Positions 46,010-58,178 are shown, numbered from the stretch's first letter. The stretch is 64,000 nt of DNA from Neofusicoccum parvum (GCA_020912385.1 CP087213.1:682001-746000); one strand, 5' to 3'. Numbers and translations are program-made. The notes: generated by a model from the letters alone, not told the origin.

Positions 46010-47410
46010 AATGAATGATGATAATGAGTGAAACGATTGTGAAGTTCAGGAACTCGAGAGTCCAGTCTTGAGAATGCTGTCATGCAGTGATATGCGGGTC
46101 GTGGCTGCGGCGAACGAGCGTTTATATGTCTTTGCCGTCATCATTGTATTTCCACCGTCGATGCGGACGGGAGTCAGGGGCGATGTGAGCACATGTATGA
46201 AAGGACTCAGCAAGGTCAATAGAGTGTATGAGTTCTGTTTCGCTTGTACCTTCTTTTCTCCTCATTCTGTAGACTACTCGCACTCGTATCTACATAGTTA
46301 TAGTTACTGCTAAATTTAGCCGTGTTACGCGACTGTGGGGCAATCAATGACTTGTACTTGAAGATGCAGCGCATGGAAGACAGAAGAATCGGTGGCCACG
46401 GTCGACAGCGGGAATTGCCGGAAAATCCATCTATGTGCGGGTTGATATGGTTGTGGTGGCGAAAAGTGAAAGTGTGGGATCTCTGGTAACGCAATCGAAG
46501 CATAAAGCGCCGCGATGGTCCGAGAGCTACCACACGCGTGAGAGAAGAGGACATGCATCCAATGGATGCCTCAAGGCATTGGTTTCCTGTGGAGAAGAGA
46601 AGTTATCTAGACATCTCTACAGAGTCCTTCCATCGTCATTGAGACAGAGATGGCAGCATGCAATCCCAGCAGAGGCCCGCGTGTAGGTTTGACGATCCCG
46701 TCTTCACTGCAGCTTGCGGGACAGAAGTCGGAGATCTAGTCATCAAAGTAATACCGGAGCATATCTTGAGTCCAGGAAAGATTAGCGGAGCAGAGCAAGC
46801 CAGGAAACACTGCGAATCCCTTCACAAGCTCCAACGGAGCCGAATTAGCTTCGAGACTCGGAACACTTGGAGGATGACGGCGGAATGCCATACATGACGC
46901 CTCAATGTACGATTGAGTGCCGGCGCGCCCGGAGGAGAAAGGAGAGAAGATCCGAGGCCGAAGCTGCGGGAGAGTAGAGAGGTTGCATGGAAGAAGCAGG
47001 GCTGCCAAGATGTCCATGCCGAGACAAGCTGCAACAGACGGCCATGGCCTCAGCTTCACGGTGTCAAGGCCAATTGCAAAGCACGACAAGCCGCGATGTC
47101 GAGGCAGGGCCATGACGCCGCGCCGCGCAAGCTCAGTGCAGAGGAGAGCTGGGCGGCAGCGTGGTGACGAAGTGGTGAGGAAGCGGCGACGCGACTGGAC
47201 TGGGCTGGGGCGATCGGCCGCTTTTTGATCCGGCGGGAAAGAAGCACAGGCCACCTGCACGCAACTCCATCGTGAGCATCACCATTCGCCCAAGCTTCGC
47301 CATTGCCCGCCCACCCGTCTCCGCCGACCTCAAGCTCGCCCTGCGCCGTCGCCGAGACCTCGTCCGCGCCCGTCCTTCGCCGCCTCGTCCCACACATCCG
47401 CAGCTTCACA
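46010..47410. other. Divergent promoter region of the glycine-rich gene and phb2
   Basis: No gene is recognised in 1.4 kb. The GC-rich, pyrimidine-rich segment just before 47411 is likely the phb2 core promoter and leader. Confidence 0.5.
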
Positions 47411-48532
47411 ATGGCCGACCCGCAGGAGACGTGGCGCAACCTGCAGCGCCGCCTGGTGCAGGCCCAGCAGCAGGGCCGCAAATTCGGCGGCGGCGGCCCG
47501 CCCAAGGGCGCCTTCGCCGGCATGGGTCTGCTGCTCATGATCGGTGGCGGTGCTGTGGTCGTCAACAACGCCCTGTTCAACGGTGCGCCATATCCATTCT
47601 CGCCGCCAGTCGTTGCACCATGACGCTGACACCCGCACGCAGTCGACGGAGGCCACCGCGCAATCAAGTACACCCGGTTAGGAGGTGTCGGCAAGGACAT
47701 CTATAGCGAAGGTACGCACAAGCACGCTCTGCGCCATCCGCGCGCCATTTCAATGTTCCGCAGAGGCTGACTTGACGCTCGCCGCCGCCAGGCACGCACT
47801 TCCGGATCCCGTGGTTCGAGACGCCCATCACCTACGACGTGCGCGCGAAGCCGCGCAACGTTGCCTCGTTGACCGGCACCAAGGACCTGCAGATGGTCAA
47901 CATCACCTGCCGTGTGCTGTCGCGGCCGCGTGTCGACGCCCTGCCGCAGATCTACCGCACCCTGGGCACCGACTACGACGAGCGCGTGCTGCCGTCTATT
48001 GTCAACGAAGTGCTCAAGAGCGTTGTCGCCCAGTTCAACGCCAGCCAGCTCATCACCCAGCGTGAGAACGTCAGCAGGCTTGTGAGGGATAACCTGGTGC
48101 GGAGAGCGGCGCGGTTCAACATCATGTTGGACGACGTGTCGTTGACGGTAAGCAACCCCATGACGGAGCCCTGTGCCACTGTCCTTGATATACTGACAGT
48201 GGCCCTCGTAGCACCTCGCCTTCTCGCCCGAGTTTACCGCGGCCGTCGAAGCCAAGCAGGTCGCTCAGCAGGAAGCCCAACGCGCCGCCTTCGTCGTCGA
48301 CAAGGCCCGCCAGGAGAAGCAAGCCGCTATCGTGCGTGCCCAGGGTGAGGCCCGTTCCGCCGAGCTTATCGGTGACGCCATCAAGAAGTCACGCAGCTAC
48401 GTTGACCTGAGGGAGTTTGAGAACGCCAGGCAGGTCGCCTCCATCCTGCAGAGCAGCGCCAACAAGGTCTACCTTGACTCGGCCGGCCTCGGCCTGAACG
48501 TGACCAAGGGCGCCTCGGAGAGCTCAAAGTAA
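47411..48532 (+). CDS. phb2: Prohibitin-2 (PHB2)
   Basis: The product is a SPFH/band-7 protein that forms ring complexes with PHB1 in the mitochondrial inner membrane and protects newly made membrane proteins. Exons are 47411-47582, 47643-47711, 47792-48147 and 48212-48532 (introns 60, 80 and 64 bases), giving 305 residues, the family length. The N-terminal anchor is [15 protein letters not shown]. The SPFH domain follows with [32 protein letters not shown] and [19 protein letters not shown]. The C-terminal coiled coil ends [23 protein letters not shown]2 rather than PHB1 is indicated by the longer N-terminus ([13 protein letters not shown]) and by [15 protein letters not shown]. All splice phases agree with the conserved protein. 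Confidence 0.96.
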
Positions 48533-49655
48533 AAAGCATGTTGACGATGGACGAAAAGAAAAGAAGAAAAACTGGACTGTAGTGGGGTATTCAGCATCAT
48601 CTCCTTTCACGATTACTTGTATAAAAGAAACTTTCTGGGGACACAGTGAAGCGGTGTTTTTTTCCAACGGTGGGCATTAAACTTTATTAACTGTTTCCCC
48701 TCTCTGGGACCATTCCGCTCTTACCCGAACACTCATGGCATGAGAACTGCTTTTGGCATCTGTTCCACAACGCTTTCAATACCACGAGCACGTCGATAAA
48801 ATATAACCATAATCAGACCAATGATTCCAGTCGTGCTTTTTTCCCTCTCAATGTGCTGTCATAGAACTGACATGTGCTGGATGTGATCAATGTGTACCGC
48901 CAGCACATCAGGAAAACTCTCCCAAGTGCAAGCTGATCTTTGTTCAGTGTTAGAGGTGTATGTCTGCCTATCTGTTGAACTCTCTCTGACCTCTAAGTCG
49001 AAGTCAAGGAACACGCCCGAGCCCATTTGCCACGCCGGTGTCATTACCCTATTCTGTCTCCCTCCTGCTGTCCTCTACCTCTTTCCACTTTATCCACGAC
49101 ACGTGTAGATACGGCTCGCCCATTCATGGGGCTACTGGTGGTTAGACTTCCGAGATCTGGTCGGTCCCGACGTTCTGTTACGAATGCATGACAAGTAAAG
49201 AACGAAGGGGCAAAGAAAAAAAATCTCAATACTTCTGGAGAAGGATCAATGATCGCAGCGGCGCAAAATCATTGCTTGAGCATTGTTTACAGGACAACTA
49301 AAAGTTGGTCTGAGGACTGAATGTTCAAGATCATCCCAACACCAATCTTATTCCACCTTGGGTAGTCCCTTCCAAACTTGTTCGCCTAGTATCAGCGACG
49401 TATTGTGGAGGGAAGCACGAAGCAGCATGCTGAATGCATGTCGTTGCGTTAGAGACTGGTCAAGGGTTAGCCGACCACCGCTAAGCCCTTTCAAGGCATA
49501 GTAGAAATTTGAGGAAGCGAGCAGGAAACACCAGCCTGGTCTTTCCCGCAGAACAACACGGCGCAACACTACCAATCGGCAGCTGTGGAGCTTCGAGAAC
49601 TGCAAACAGCCACCAGGGGTACTTGTACTTGTTCCCGGCTGTATGATCTGCAGCC
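48533..49655. other. phb2 3' flank and dph7 promoter region
   Basis: This is 1.1 kb with moderate base composition and no gene seen. Confidence 0.5.
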
Positions 49656-50955
49656 ATGACGTCCATCAAATCTATTCGCACTTTGACACTCGATATCCCA
49701 CCAAGCTGCATCGAATTCGTCCCGAACCACCCCGATCTATTCGTGGTGGGAACCTACTTTCTGGAAAAGAAAGACGGAGATGAGGGTGATGCTGCAGAGC
49801 CACCGAGCGATCAGCCGCAACAAAGGACGGGTAGCCTGTTACTTTTCAGACTTGACGGAGATGAGTTGTAAGGACGCCATCAGTTGTACTTCCCTTCTGA
49901 GTGCACAGCCTGGCACTACTATATGCAATCGAGAAACTACATCCCTACCTATACTCGGTTCATTCCAACGTCTGTTGCTTGGCTTACGTCTTGATCTTAT
50001 GCAATCCACAAACCCAGCCGCTGACATCACGTACAGAACACTACTACACACACTCCCCCTCCCCTTCGCCATCTTCGACATCCACTTCGCCCCCTCCAGC
50101 CACGGCACCCCCCTCCTCCTCGGCGCCGCCACGTCCACCGGCTCCCTCGCCCTCTACCGAATCTCCATCCCCTCCGCCCAAATCACCCCGATCGCCGTCC
50201 ACCAGCTCTTCCCCGAAACCTCGCTGATCACCCACTTCGCCTGGCACCCGACCGCCGCCTCCACCGCCAGCCTCGCCCTCTCCGACGGCTCCATCTACCT
50301 CTGCTCAGCCATCGCCCCGCCCGCCACCCCGGGCTCCCCCAGACCGACGACCCCGACCCCGACCCCGACCTGCACCCTCCTCCACGCCCACGCCCTCGAA
50401 GCCTGGTTCACCGCCTTCACGCCGTCCGGCGACCGCCTCCTCACCGGCGGCGACGACAGCGTGCTCGCCTGCCTCGGCCTCGACGCCGCCGCCGGCGCCC
50501 CGCCGCTGTGGCAGGACCGCAGGACGCACCTCGCGGGCGTGACGGCGGTGCTGCCGCTCGCCACCGCCGCCGACGGGCGGCGCTCGCTCCTCCTCCTGAC
50601 CGGCAGCTACGACGACCGCGTGCGGCTGCTCGAAGCGCCGCCCAGCGGCCGCGGCCGGCCGACGGTGCTGGCCGAGCGCGACGTGGGGGGCGGCGTGTGG
50701 CGGCTGCAGGAGGTGGGCGGAGGCGACGGCGGGGCGGGGGGCGAGGTGACGGTACTGGCGAGCTGCATGCATGCCGGGGCGAGGGTACTGCGGGTGGCGA
50801 GGAAAGGGGAGGGGGAGTGGGAGTTTGAGGAGGTGGCGGGGTTCGAGGAGCATCGGAGCATGAACTACGGGAGCGGCGTGCAGCCGGGGACGGGGGGCAG
50901 GACGGTGGTGAGCACGAGCTTTTACGATCGGTTGTTGGCGGTTTGGAGGTGGTGA
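49656..50955 (+). CDS. dph7: Diphthine methylesterase Dph7/Rrt2 (WD40)
   Basis: The product removes the extra methyl ester from diphthine on elongation factor 2, the step before the final amidation of diphthamide. Exons are 49656-49867 and 50037-50955 (169-base intron, GTAAGG...TACAG, phase 2), giving 376 residues. The protein is a WD40 propeller without other domains. Typical blocks are LDIPPSCIEFVPNH, GSLLLFRLD, LPLPFAIFDIHFAP, GGDDSVLACLGLD, HLAGVTAVLP, TGSYDDRVRLLEAP, GGGVWRLQE and the end STSFYDRLLAVWRW. The second exon is extremely GC-rich, with C or G in most third positions, in contrast to the preceding intergenic DNA. The intron stretch is partly open but fits no family block, so it is treated as intron. 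Confidence 0.92.
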
Positions 50956-52492
50956 TTGTTCTGGTGGAGGAGGAGGGAGGGGGTGTGCTGTCTTCAAGGG
51001 GGCAAGGGCAGCGAAAGATCGAGCCTCGTTGGTCTGGCTCTTTGCACCTGGCATAATGTACTGGAGTCAATTCTTTTGCACTTGATTCTCTGTTCACTGA
51101 TGTTCTTTGTAATGTTTATTTCGTTCTAATGTATTGATATGCCGTGTGTCCTCTCCAGATGGAGTCATCGGCACACCCTAACGCAGGCTCTTAAAAATGA
51201 ACCTTTGAATGGTCAAAGGCCCTCCCAAATGCAAACGTCAATTGATAAGCAAAAGTTCAGAGAAGCAAGAGCATTCGAGAGCCACTGCCTCATTTTGCGA
51301 ATTACCAGCATCGCAAAGATAGCGCCTATAGAACCTGGAGCGCGGCTCATGAGGCTCCAGGTTTTCACCAGCCTACATGTGCTTGGGTGGACGCTAGATG
51401 ACGGCAACTTTTGCTATGCCCGCATCCAGGGGTTGAAGGTAGAAAGGGGTACATGGCCATGCAGTACGAGTTACGTGTATCGCTCACCTGACTAGGTGTT
51501 TCGAAGGGGAGAAGGACAACAAAACGAGAATGTACATGTGCTGTGGATGTGGTTCGGTGGTGATTTGGAGGCCGGAGGGCCTACGAGTAATTGCTTTGGT
51601 ATTAGCACGTGCGGGGGGCACCCACCAAGCGAAACTTAAATTATAACTGCCGCTGACCGGGGATATAAGGGCGGAACGTCGAGGGGGATGTATGAGGAGC
51701 GGCGTGGGGCGATGAATTATGGTAATCGTTAATTCGAGTGGCGGTGACGGGGCGTGGGATGCGGGGATTTCGGGTAGGTGCATGTCGGATATAGACGGTG
51801 TCGAAAGGTGTAGGGAGTTGGCGGTCACACGGAGGCGGTTCGACTCGAGGATTGACTTTCCAGAATGTGCGAACACGGGTTGAAGGAGGGAAGGCCTGGC
51901 CGGAAAAACCACTGGAAGGCATTCGCTGTGCATCTGACCGGAAGATTTAGCACACGAGGTCAGAGCTACTGACTCTCAGCTGCAACACAAGTGAGCATAA
52001 ATGCTTCCCGAACAGATGCACACGCCTCAACGGCTTTGCCGGCCACGCCTCAGGATCGAGAAGCCGAGCCTGTATAATCATGAGTGATCACATCCGTGAT
52101 GGGCACCGAGGTCATGACATGGAGTTTTCAAATCACTCTGTAGTTACTAGCAGTTACCGCCAACGGAATGAGGATCGGTCAAATCGCATCGTACGGTTTC
52201 GGGGTCTTGGGTCTTGGGTCTTGGGAAGCAGGCAAAAGAAAACCGAGCCGTCCGACGAGGGCGATTTCGCTAACGACAAAGTCGGTGAACCGTAAATTCC
52301 GTACCGTACCGCTCGATCGAGACTACTGGTGCATCAATTTTGAGAGTGGACGCCGCAGATTGAGTTAAGGAAAAGCCAATGGTCGCAGTTGCCCGTATAG
52401 GAAACCTGAAAGCATTATCAGGTAGAACTTTTCAACCCACCCATAGAATTTGCCAAAGTTAGTTACCGGGGTATAGCCGACTCCGAGTCTGT
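50956..52492. other. Intergenic region between convergent dph7 and the SR-protein gene
   Basis: No gene is recognised in 1.5 kb. It contains a short tandem repeat at 52204-52224. Confidence 0.5.
52204..52224 (+). repeat. Three tandem copies of a 7-base repeat
   Basis: GTCTTGG is repeated three times without mismatch in non-coding DNA. It is a small microsatellite. Confidence 0.85.
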
Positions 52493-53510
52493 TTACTCGG
52501 CAGTGTCAAGATCATCATGAGCGGGAGGGGGAGGAGTCTCCTCGCCTGCAATAATAGGTCAGGTAACGCGTCCTCCAGCCAGCCGGCAGTTGTAGGGGAG
52601 ACTTACGCTTCTCGCCTCCGTTGGTACCGTTCTCCCGGTCACGCTCACGCACAGGGTCCTCCTCATCACGGTCGCGGATGTCCTTCATGTCGCGGTCACG
52701 GTCGTCGGGGCTGCGAGAGCGGTCGCGGTCGCGGCGGTCGTAGTCACGGTCGCGGCGGTCGTCCTTGCGGGGAGAGTAGTCACCGCGGCTGCGACGGGGC
52801 GGAGTGGCGCTGCGGCCACGGCGAGGAGAGGCATCGCGCCTACGGGGACGGTCGCGGCCGGAATCGAAGCGCCAGGACGCGGACGGAGGGGTACGAGCCC
52901 ACTGCAGCTTGGTCAGTCCGTGCACGGGATTGATGGAAGGCGACAGACGTACCTCGATCTTCAGCAGGTCATCACGGCCGATGCGCTTGTTGTGCATCTC
53001 GTGGTACGCATCATCAGCATCACGGCGAGACTCATACTCAACGAACGCGAAGCTATGGCCGTGTCGTAAGCTCGGTGTGTCCCTGGGCGCTGCTTGCGGA
53101 GCTTGAGGAGGTACTTACAGACGGCTGGAGGCCGAACGCGGAGCGGGAATGTCACAGCGAACCAGGCGACCATACCTTCGTGTGGATGTTAGACTGGGTG
53201 TTCATTGTCGCGTCGTTGAGGAACGAAAAGCAGAACGAGGTCGATGGTCCGACGGCGCCGGGGGTAGGGCGAAGGCTATCTACGGGAAGGCACGGGGTGG
53301 GATCGTTCGATCGACTCGGATCGTGGGGGTATGCGGGAGGGAGCATGCGGAGGTCGCGGAACCGGTTCGCTCGAGGGGTAGGGCGACGATGACCGGTCGG
53401 CTTCACGTATCGTAGTGGACGTACCGTTCGAATTCGTAGGCAAGGTCGCGGGCGCGCGTGCCGTGGCCGAAGCCAGTGACGTAGAGGGTGGTGCCGCCGC
53501 GGCCAGACAT
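52493..53510 (-). CDS. SR-type splicing factor with one RRM
   Basis: The product is a small serine/arginine-rich RNA-binding protein that promotes exon definition; it resembles fungal Srp1/Srp2-like factors. Five exons lie on the minus strand: 53510-53425, 53175-53119, 53052-52953, 52901-52607 and 52545-52493, with introns of 249, 66, 51 and 61 bases, giving 196 residues. The RRM covers residues 8-80, with TLYVTGFGHGTRARDLAYEF (RNP2), YGRLVRCDIP and LFAFVEYESRRDADDAYHEM (RNP1). An Arg/Asp/Ser-rich region follows (about residues 95-175) with SPRRGRSATPPRRSR and many DRDRD/RDRS runs, ending in an acidic HDDLDTAE. It shares a 469-base divergent promoter with nab2. The first intron is much longer than the others and, if retained, gives a stop within seven codons. 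Confidence 0.92.
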
Positions 53511-53979
53511 CTTGGGCAAGCTGCGGTGGTGTGGGAAACAACAGCAGGCGGTGCGCGAAGATGCAGTGGGTGTGGCGTTGGGGGGTCCGGGAGGTGGAGG
53601 ACGAGGATGATGAGGCGGTCGAAGAGGAATCGAAAGCTGGAGGAAACATGCGGAGCTTATGTCAGCGGCGCTAGCGCGGTCTTGGCGCGCCCCGTCGCTC
53701 TGCCCCAGGCGCGGCAGACAAAGCTGCGCCTGCCCATTGCTGCACTCCACGCCGCCAGCTCTTGTCAAAGCAGCGCCATCCACGCCCGCAACCTTGCGCT
53801 GCTGCTCTCCCGCGTCACCGCCGCGCTCTGCACGACTCTTCCAGCACGCTCGCCGCGACAAGCTCCCCCGCCTCCGCCGCCACCGCCAGATCGCCCGCTC
53901 CTCACCTCCACTCGCGCCCGCCACCCCAGTGAACTTGCGCCGTCCTCGACCCTCTTTGTCTCCCTGCACGCTGCCCGCC
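53511..53979. promoter_or_regulatory. Bidirectional promoter between the SR-protein gene and nab2
   Basis: Only 469 bases separate the two start codons, so the genes almost certainly share regulatory sequence. The plus-strand frame is open upstream of nab2 from 53659, but it has no family features before 53980. Confidence 0.6.
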
Positions 53980-55566
53980 ATGGTCGCAGAGGTGCAGATG
54001 GAAACGCCTCTGGCAGAGGCTATCCAAAGCGTCGTCCAGCCCAAACTCGCAGAAGTCGGCTGGTCGACCGGTGGCTCTGACGACACCGCTCTCACCGAAT
54101 ACATCATCCTCATGCTGGTGAACGGCAAGACCCAGGAGCAGATTGCTTCCGAGCTTGCCAGCGATCTCCTGAATCTTTCACCCGACGATCCCGCGCCCAG
54201 AGAGTTTTCGCGATGGTTGTTCGAGCAGGTCGACGCCCTCAACGCCCAGATTAACGGCGCCGCATCCGCGCAAGGCAATGCTCAGATGGCATCAGCACAA
54301 GCGGCTGACGTCCAAGAATCGACAGAGATGTCAGGAATGGATGCCGAGATGGGTGATGCATCTGGATCCACAATGTTAGTACTCACACGCGCCCGACGCG
54401 CTGTTACGAAGAGTCGCGTGCTAACCTCAGTTCTCAGACCGACTGGCCCGAAAGCGATGCGCAACGGCCACCAGAATAACCGTGAGAAGCGCATGCTAGG
54501 ACACCTCAACAAGGCCATGGACCGCACGACCGATGCGGCGCTGCACCGCGTAAGAGGTGGAGGAGGCGTCGGCCGTGTCAACTCGCACGGAGGCCGTGAA
54601 CCGCCAAAAGGGCCTCGCCACCAAGCGAATCGCAGCATGGCTATCATGAACGGACTGAGTGGGATGCAACAAAACGGCATGAACATGCCAGGCGCCGGCA
54701 ACATGGGCATGCCAGGGAACCCAGGCCAGATGATGGACGCCTTCAAAATGTATGAGAATATGTCAGCACAGATGGCGCAAATGAGCCAGATGCTGGCTTC
54801 CGCAGGATACGCCCAGCCCCAGCAACCCTTTATCAACCCGGCATTCCAGAAGAACCAGCGTGGAAACGGATCCGGCAAGTCGCTGTTTGATCGTGTGGAC
54901 AACTCATCCCGCAGGAATAACAGGCCTCAGCAAAGCAAGAGGCAACACCAACCGGACATGGAGATGGGAGACGGTGGTCAGTCAGCCGCCAACGGTGAAG
55001 GCACTGACTCTATGGATGTGGAAGGCAAGGGCGAGGCTAAGGCGCCATGGGACACTATGTGCAAGTTCAACACCTACTGCAAGAATGCCGAGTGCCCCTA
55101 CGCGCACCAAACGCCCGCGGGGAACCCCGGTATCACCGTCGACCTCAGTGACGAGTGCTCCTACGATGTCAGCTGCAAGAATCACAAGTGCACGGCCAAG
55201 CACCACTCTCCTGCGAAGAAGACGGCATTCCAACAGGAGACACCGTGCCGTTTCGGAGTCAACTGCAAGAATCCTCACTGCGCCTTCCAGCATCCGCCAC
55301 CACCTTGCCGGTTTGGCGATAACTGCAAGAACCCGGAGTGCAAGTTCACCCACCTGGAGATCAAGTGCAAGTTCAACCCTTGCAAGAACCCGCACTGCCC
55401 CTACAAGCACGACGAGGGACAGAGAGCCGCCAATGGACAGGAGCACGTCAGTGAGAGGAAATTCATCGACGAAACCCAGGAGGAGGAGCTTATTCTCCCG
55501 GGCAAGTCGGATGTGATGGCGGAGGTACAGGACACTCAGACCCAGGACGTTGATGTTGTGACGTAA
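53980..55566 (+). CDS. nab2: Nuclear poly(A) RNA-binding protein Nab2
   Basis: The product binds poly(A) tails in the nucleus, limits tail length and licenses mRNA export. Exons are 53980-54374 and 54438-55566 (63-base intron, GTTAGT...CTCAG), giving 507 residues. The N-terminal PWI-like helical domain (PLAEAIQSVVQPKLAEVGW, EYIILMLVNGKTQEQIASEL) spans about residues 5-95. A Met/Gln/Asn-rich middle contains an RGG-poor basic stretch. From residue 340 come five CCCH fingers of the Nab2 type: CKFNTYCKNAECPYAH, CSYDVSCKNHKCTAKH, CRFGVNCKNPHCAFQH, CRFGDNCKNPECKFTH and CKFNPCKNPHCPYKH. Budding yeast Nab2 has seven, so either two are absent or too degenerate to see. The intron is a multiple of three and has no stop, so retention would add 21 residues. 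Confidence 0.94.
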   Translation: MVAEVQMETPLAEAIQSVVQPKLAEVGWSTGGSDDTALTEYIILMLVNGKTQEQIASELASDLLNLSPDDPAPREFSRWLFEQVDALNAQINGAASAQGNAQMASAQAADVQESTEMSGMDAEMGDASGSTMLVLTRARRAVTKSRVLTSVLRPTGPKAMRNGHQNNREKRMLGHLNKAMDRTTDAALHRVRGGGGVGRVNSHGGREPPKGPRHQANRSMAIMNGLSGMQQNGMNMPGAGNMGMPGNPGQMMDAFKMYENMSAQMAQMSQMLASAGYAQPQQPFINPAFQKNQRGNGSGKSLFDRVDNSSRRNNRPQQSKRQHQPDMEMGDGGQSAANGEGTDSMDVEGKGEAKAPWDTMCKFNTYCKNAECPYAHQTPAGNPGITVDLSDECSYDVSCKNHKCTAKHHSPAKKTAFQQETPCRFGVNCKNPHCAFQHPPPPCRFGDNCKNPECKFTHLEIKCKFNPCKNPHCPYKHDEGQRAANGQEHVSERKFIDETQEEELILPGKSDVMAEVQDTQTQDVDVVT

Positions 55567-56229
55567 AGGACGGAAATTTGGGAATTTGGCAAATGGTTCA
55601 TTGATGGATGGATGGTATTGGATGGGTTTGAAGACCAGAAAAAGCGGGCAGGAAACGAGACGAAATCTGACCGCACGGATGAAATGATGGCAGGCAAAGC
55701 AATCAGGGTCTTGGTGCTTGATGGTTGCTTTGCATTCAGGAGATACCGCTGTGGGTGCATAGAGCCCTACGGTTGCAGCGAAACATGGCGTTTTGGGTAA
55801 TGGCAGGGATTGGCGGCATGGTGCTGCGTTTCTGAAATGCGGTCGGAACGGATTATCTGTAAAAATAAAAGATGGTTTCTTAGGGACAGGAGAGCTCCCA
55901 CTCCCGTCCTGGTTCACATAATTGCACGAGCCCCATTCGCCTGATCTGTGACGTCTATATTGCCCGCGTCGGGACACCATTGCCAAGCCCCGCGGGCCTC
56001 GCAGCTGCCGGGCGTGATCAATGGCACCACCCTTGAAACACCGTAATTGAAGGCAAGTTGTCGTGTGCCCCGCCAGGAATCAGTCGAAGGCAGCTGGTGC
56101 TTCGTGCCTCGTCCGAGCATCACGTCACTGCGCATTTCGGAAGGGTCCAACACCATCATCAAACTCCTGCGGGCGCGCTCGCAAGAGCTGCCTCTACCAC
56201 CCCGCACCACGGTTGCTGCTTCCGGAGCA
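55567..56229. other. nab2 3' flank and hem14 promoter region
   Basis: This is 663 bases with no gene seen. In-frame ATG codons upstream of hem14 (56047) lack the basic presequence character of the chosen start. Confidence 0.5.
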
Positions 56230-58178
56230 ATGCAATCCAGAAGCCATGCGCTCCCCCGACGCATCCACGCCCTGCGCGCCCCATTGAGGCCGTCCGCGCC
56301 CCGCGTTTGCCGCATCGGCGCGTGCTGCAGCCAGCCGCGTCGCCTCTACTCCCGCCGTCTCGACTCCAGCCAGGAGCGCCAGAACATCGCCATCCTCGGC
56401 GGCGGCATCACCGGCCTTGCCACCGCGCACTACCTGACCAAGACTGTGCGAAATGCCAACATCACAGTGTACGAAGCTGGCCCGCGGCTGGGTGGATGGC
56501 TGCAGTCACAGCGCGTCGACGTGCCCGGTGGAAGCGTGCTCTTCGAGCAGGGCCCGCGCACCATTCGACAGGCCAACAGCTCGCTGGTGACCACGCATCT
56601 GGTCAGTCCCACCGTGCCCCGCCATCTGGTGTAACGTGCGGCCTGGTCTTGCTAACCCGCGCTCTCAATCCTAGGTGCAAGACCTCGACCTAGTCGACGA
56701 AGTCGTCTACACCCCGAAGACCGCCGCCGCCGCCCGCAACCGCTATGTATACTACCCGGATCATCTTGTGAAGATGCCTGGTCCGGGTATGGGCCTGTTC
56801 GAGATGGCCCGCACCGTGTTCTTCGAGAAAGCGCTGGCGGGCGTCATCCCCGCCTTTGTGGGCGAGATGTTCAGGCCGCCGCGCGACAGCGACATCACCG
56901 ACGAGTCGATGGGATCGTTCCTCGAGCGCCGCATGGGCTCCCGCCAGGTCGCTGACAACCTGCTGTCCGCCGTCATGCACGGAATATACGCTGGCGACAT
57001 CTACCAGTTGAGCGCCAAGAGTATCATGCCTTTCCAATGGTACTTGGAGGGCAAGTATGGCAGCGTTATAAAAGGAATCTGGAGGGTCCAGCAGGAAAGC
57101 TCCGGTACGGTTCCCATCACGCAGAGGGAAGCAAACTTCATCAAAAGTTTCCAGGATGAGACGCCATTGGAGCGCGATTTCCTGGTGAAGCTGCGCACCG
57201 CCAGTGTATTTTCTTTCAGGAATGGCATCCAGACGCTTGTGAACCGGCTTAGGGATACTCTGTCAGACAAGGACAACGTCAAGATTAAAACCGGCTCCGA
57301 AATTACCAAGTTAGAGAAGGATGAGGAGACGGGTAAGATCAAGGTAAGTCCACGTCCCTCAAACATGAAGACTACCACGTGCGTTGTTAACACTGTTTTT
57401 CCAGATACACCAACAGGAGGATACACCACCGGAGATCAGTGACCTTGTCATCTCATCAGTCTCTGCCAAAGCCCTTGCCAAGATCGCTACGGCTGGCCAA
57501 TCAACCACCAGTCCGATCAACTTTTCGCCCCTGGCAAATGTCCCCTTTGTCAATGTGATGGTTGTAAATCTATTTTTCTCAGACCCGAATATCCTCCCCA
57601 CCTCTGGCTTTGGATACCTACTTCCGCGCAGCATTCCGTTCGAGCAGAACCCGGAGCGCGCCCTTGGCGTAATCTTCGACTCGGACGCCATGTCAGGCCA
57701 GGACACAGCCACCGGAACAAAGGTCACGGTGATGTTAGGCGGGCACTGGTGGGATGGCTGGGCGGCTGAAGACCTGTACAGCCCCGAAGAAGGCGTCGAG
57801 ATGGCGCGCACAGTGTTAGCGCGGCACCTGGGCATCATGGCCGATCCTACGGCGACCAACGTCAGCTTGCACCGCGACGCCATTCCGCAGTACAAGGTGG
57901 GCCACGAACAGCGCATGAAGGACGCTCACTATGCTCTCAAGCGCGCATATGGAGGCAGGGTGCGGGCGGTGGGCAACTCGTACACCGGCGTCGGGGTGAA
58001 CGACTGCCTCCGTGCAGCGAGGGACATGGCGCGTCAGCTGGGAGATGAGGGTATTATGGATGACAAGACGGGTCTCGAGCACTTTGTGGAGCCGGCCAAA
58101 TGGGTTCGTATGGGCACGACCGTCAACTTGGGACAAAGGAGGGAGCAGCCCAAGGTGGAGGACGAGAATACGAGGTAG
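56230..58178 (+). CDS. hem14: Protoporphyrinogen oxidase Hem14
   Basis: The product is the mitochondrial FAD enzyme that oxidises protoporphyrinogen IX to protoporphyrin IX, the step before ferrochelatase in haem synthesis. Exons are 56230-56601, 56675-57343 and 57405-58178 (introns 73 and 61 bases), giving 604 residues. The first 45 residues are rich in Arg, Ser and Ala without acidic residues, fitting a matrix-targeting presequence. The FAD-binding fold starts at IAILGGGITGLATAHYL (residues 53-69), followed by VYEAGPRLGGWLQS. Family blocks include LFEQGPRTIR, LLSAVMHGIYAGD and QYKVGHEQRMKDAHYALK, and the closing FAD region GNSYTGVGVNDCLRAARDMA. All splice phases fit. Confidence 0.95.

Noticed and set aside
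53659..53979. Upstream extension of nab2 from an ATG at 53659
   Set aside because: The added 107 residues are Arg/Ser/Pro low complexity; the conserved PWI-like domain begins at 53980 and the region is needed as promoter.
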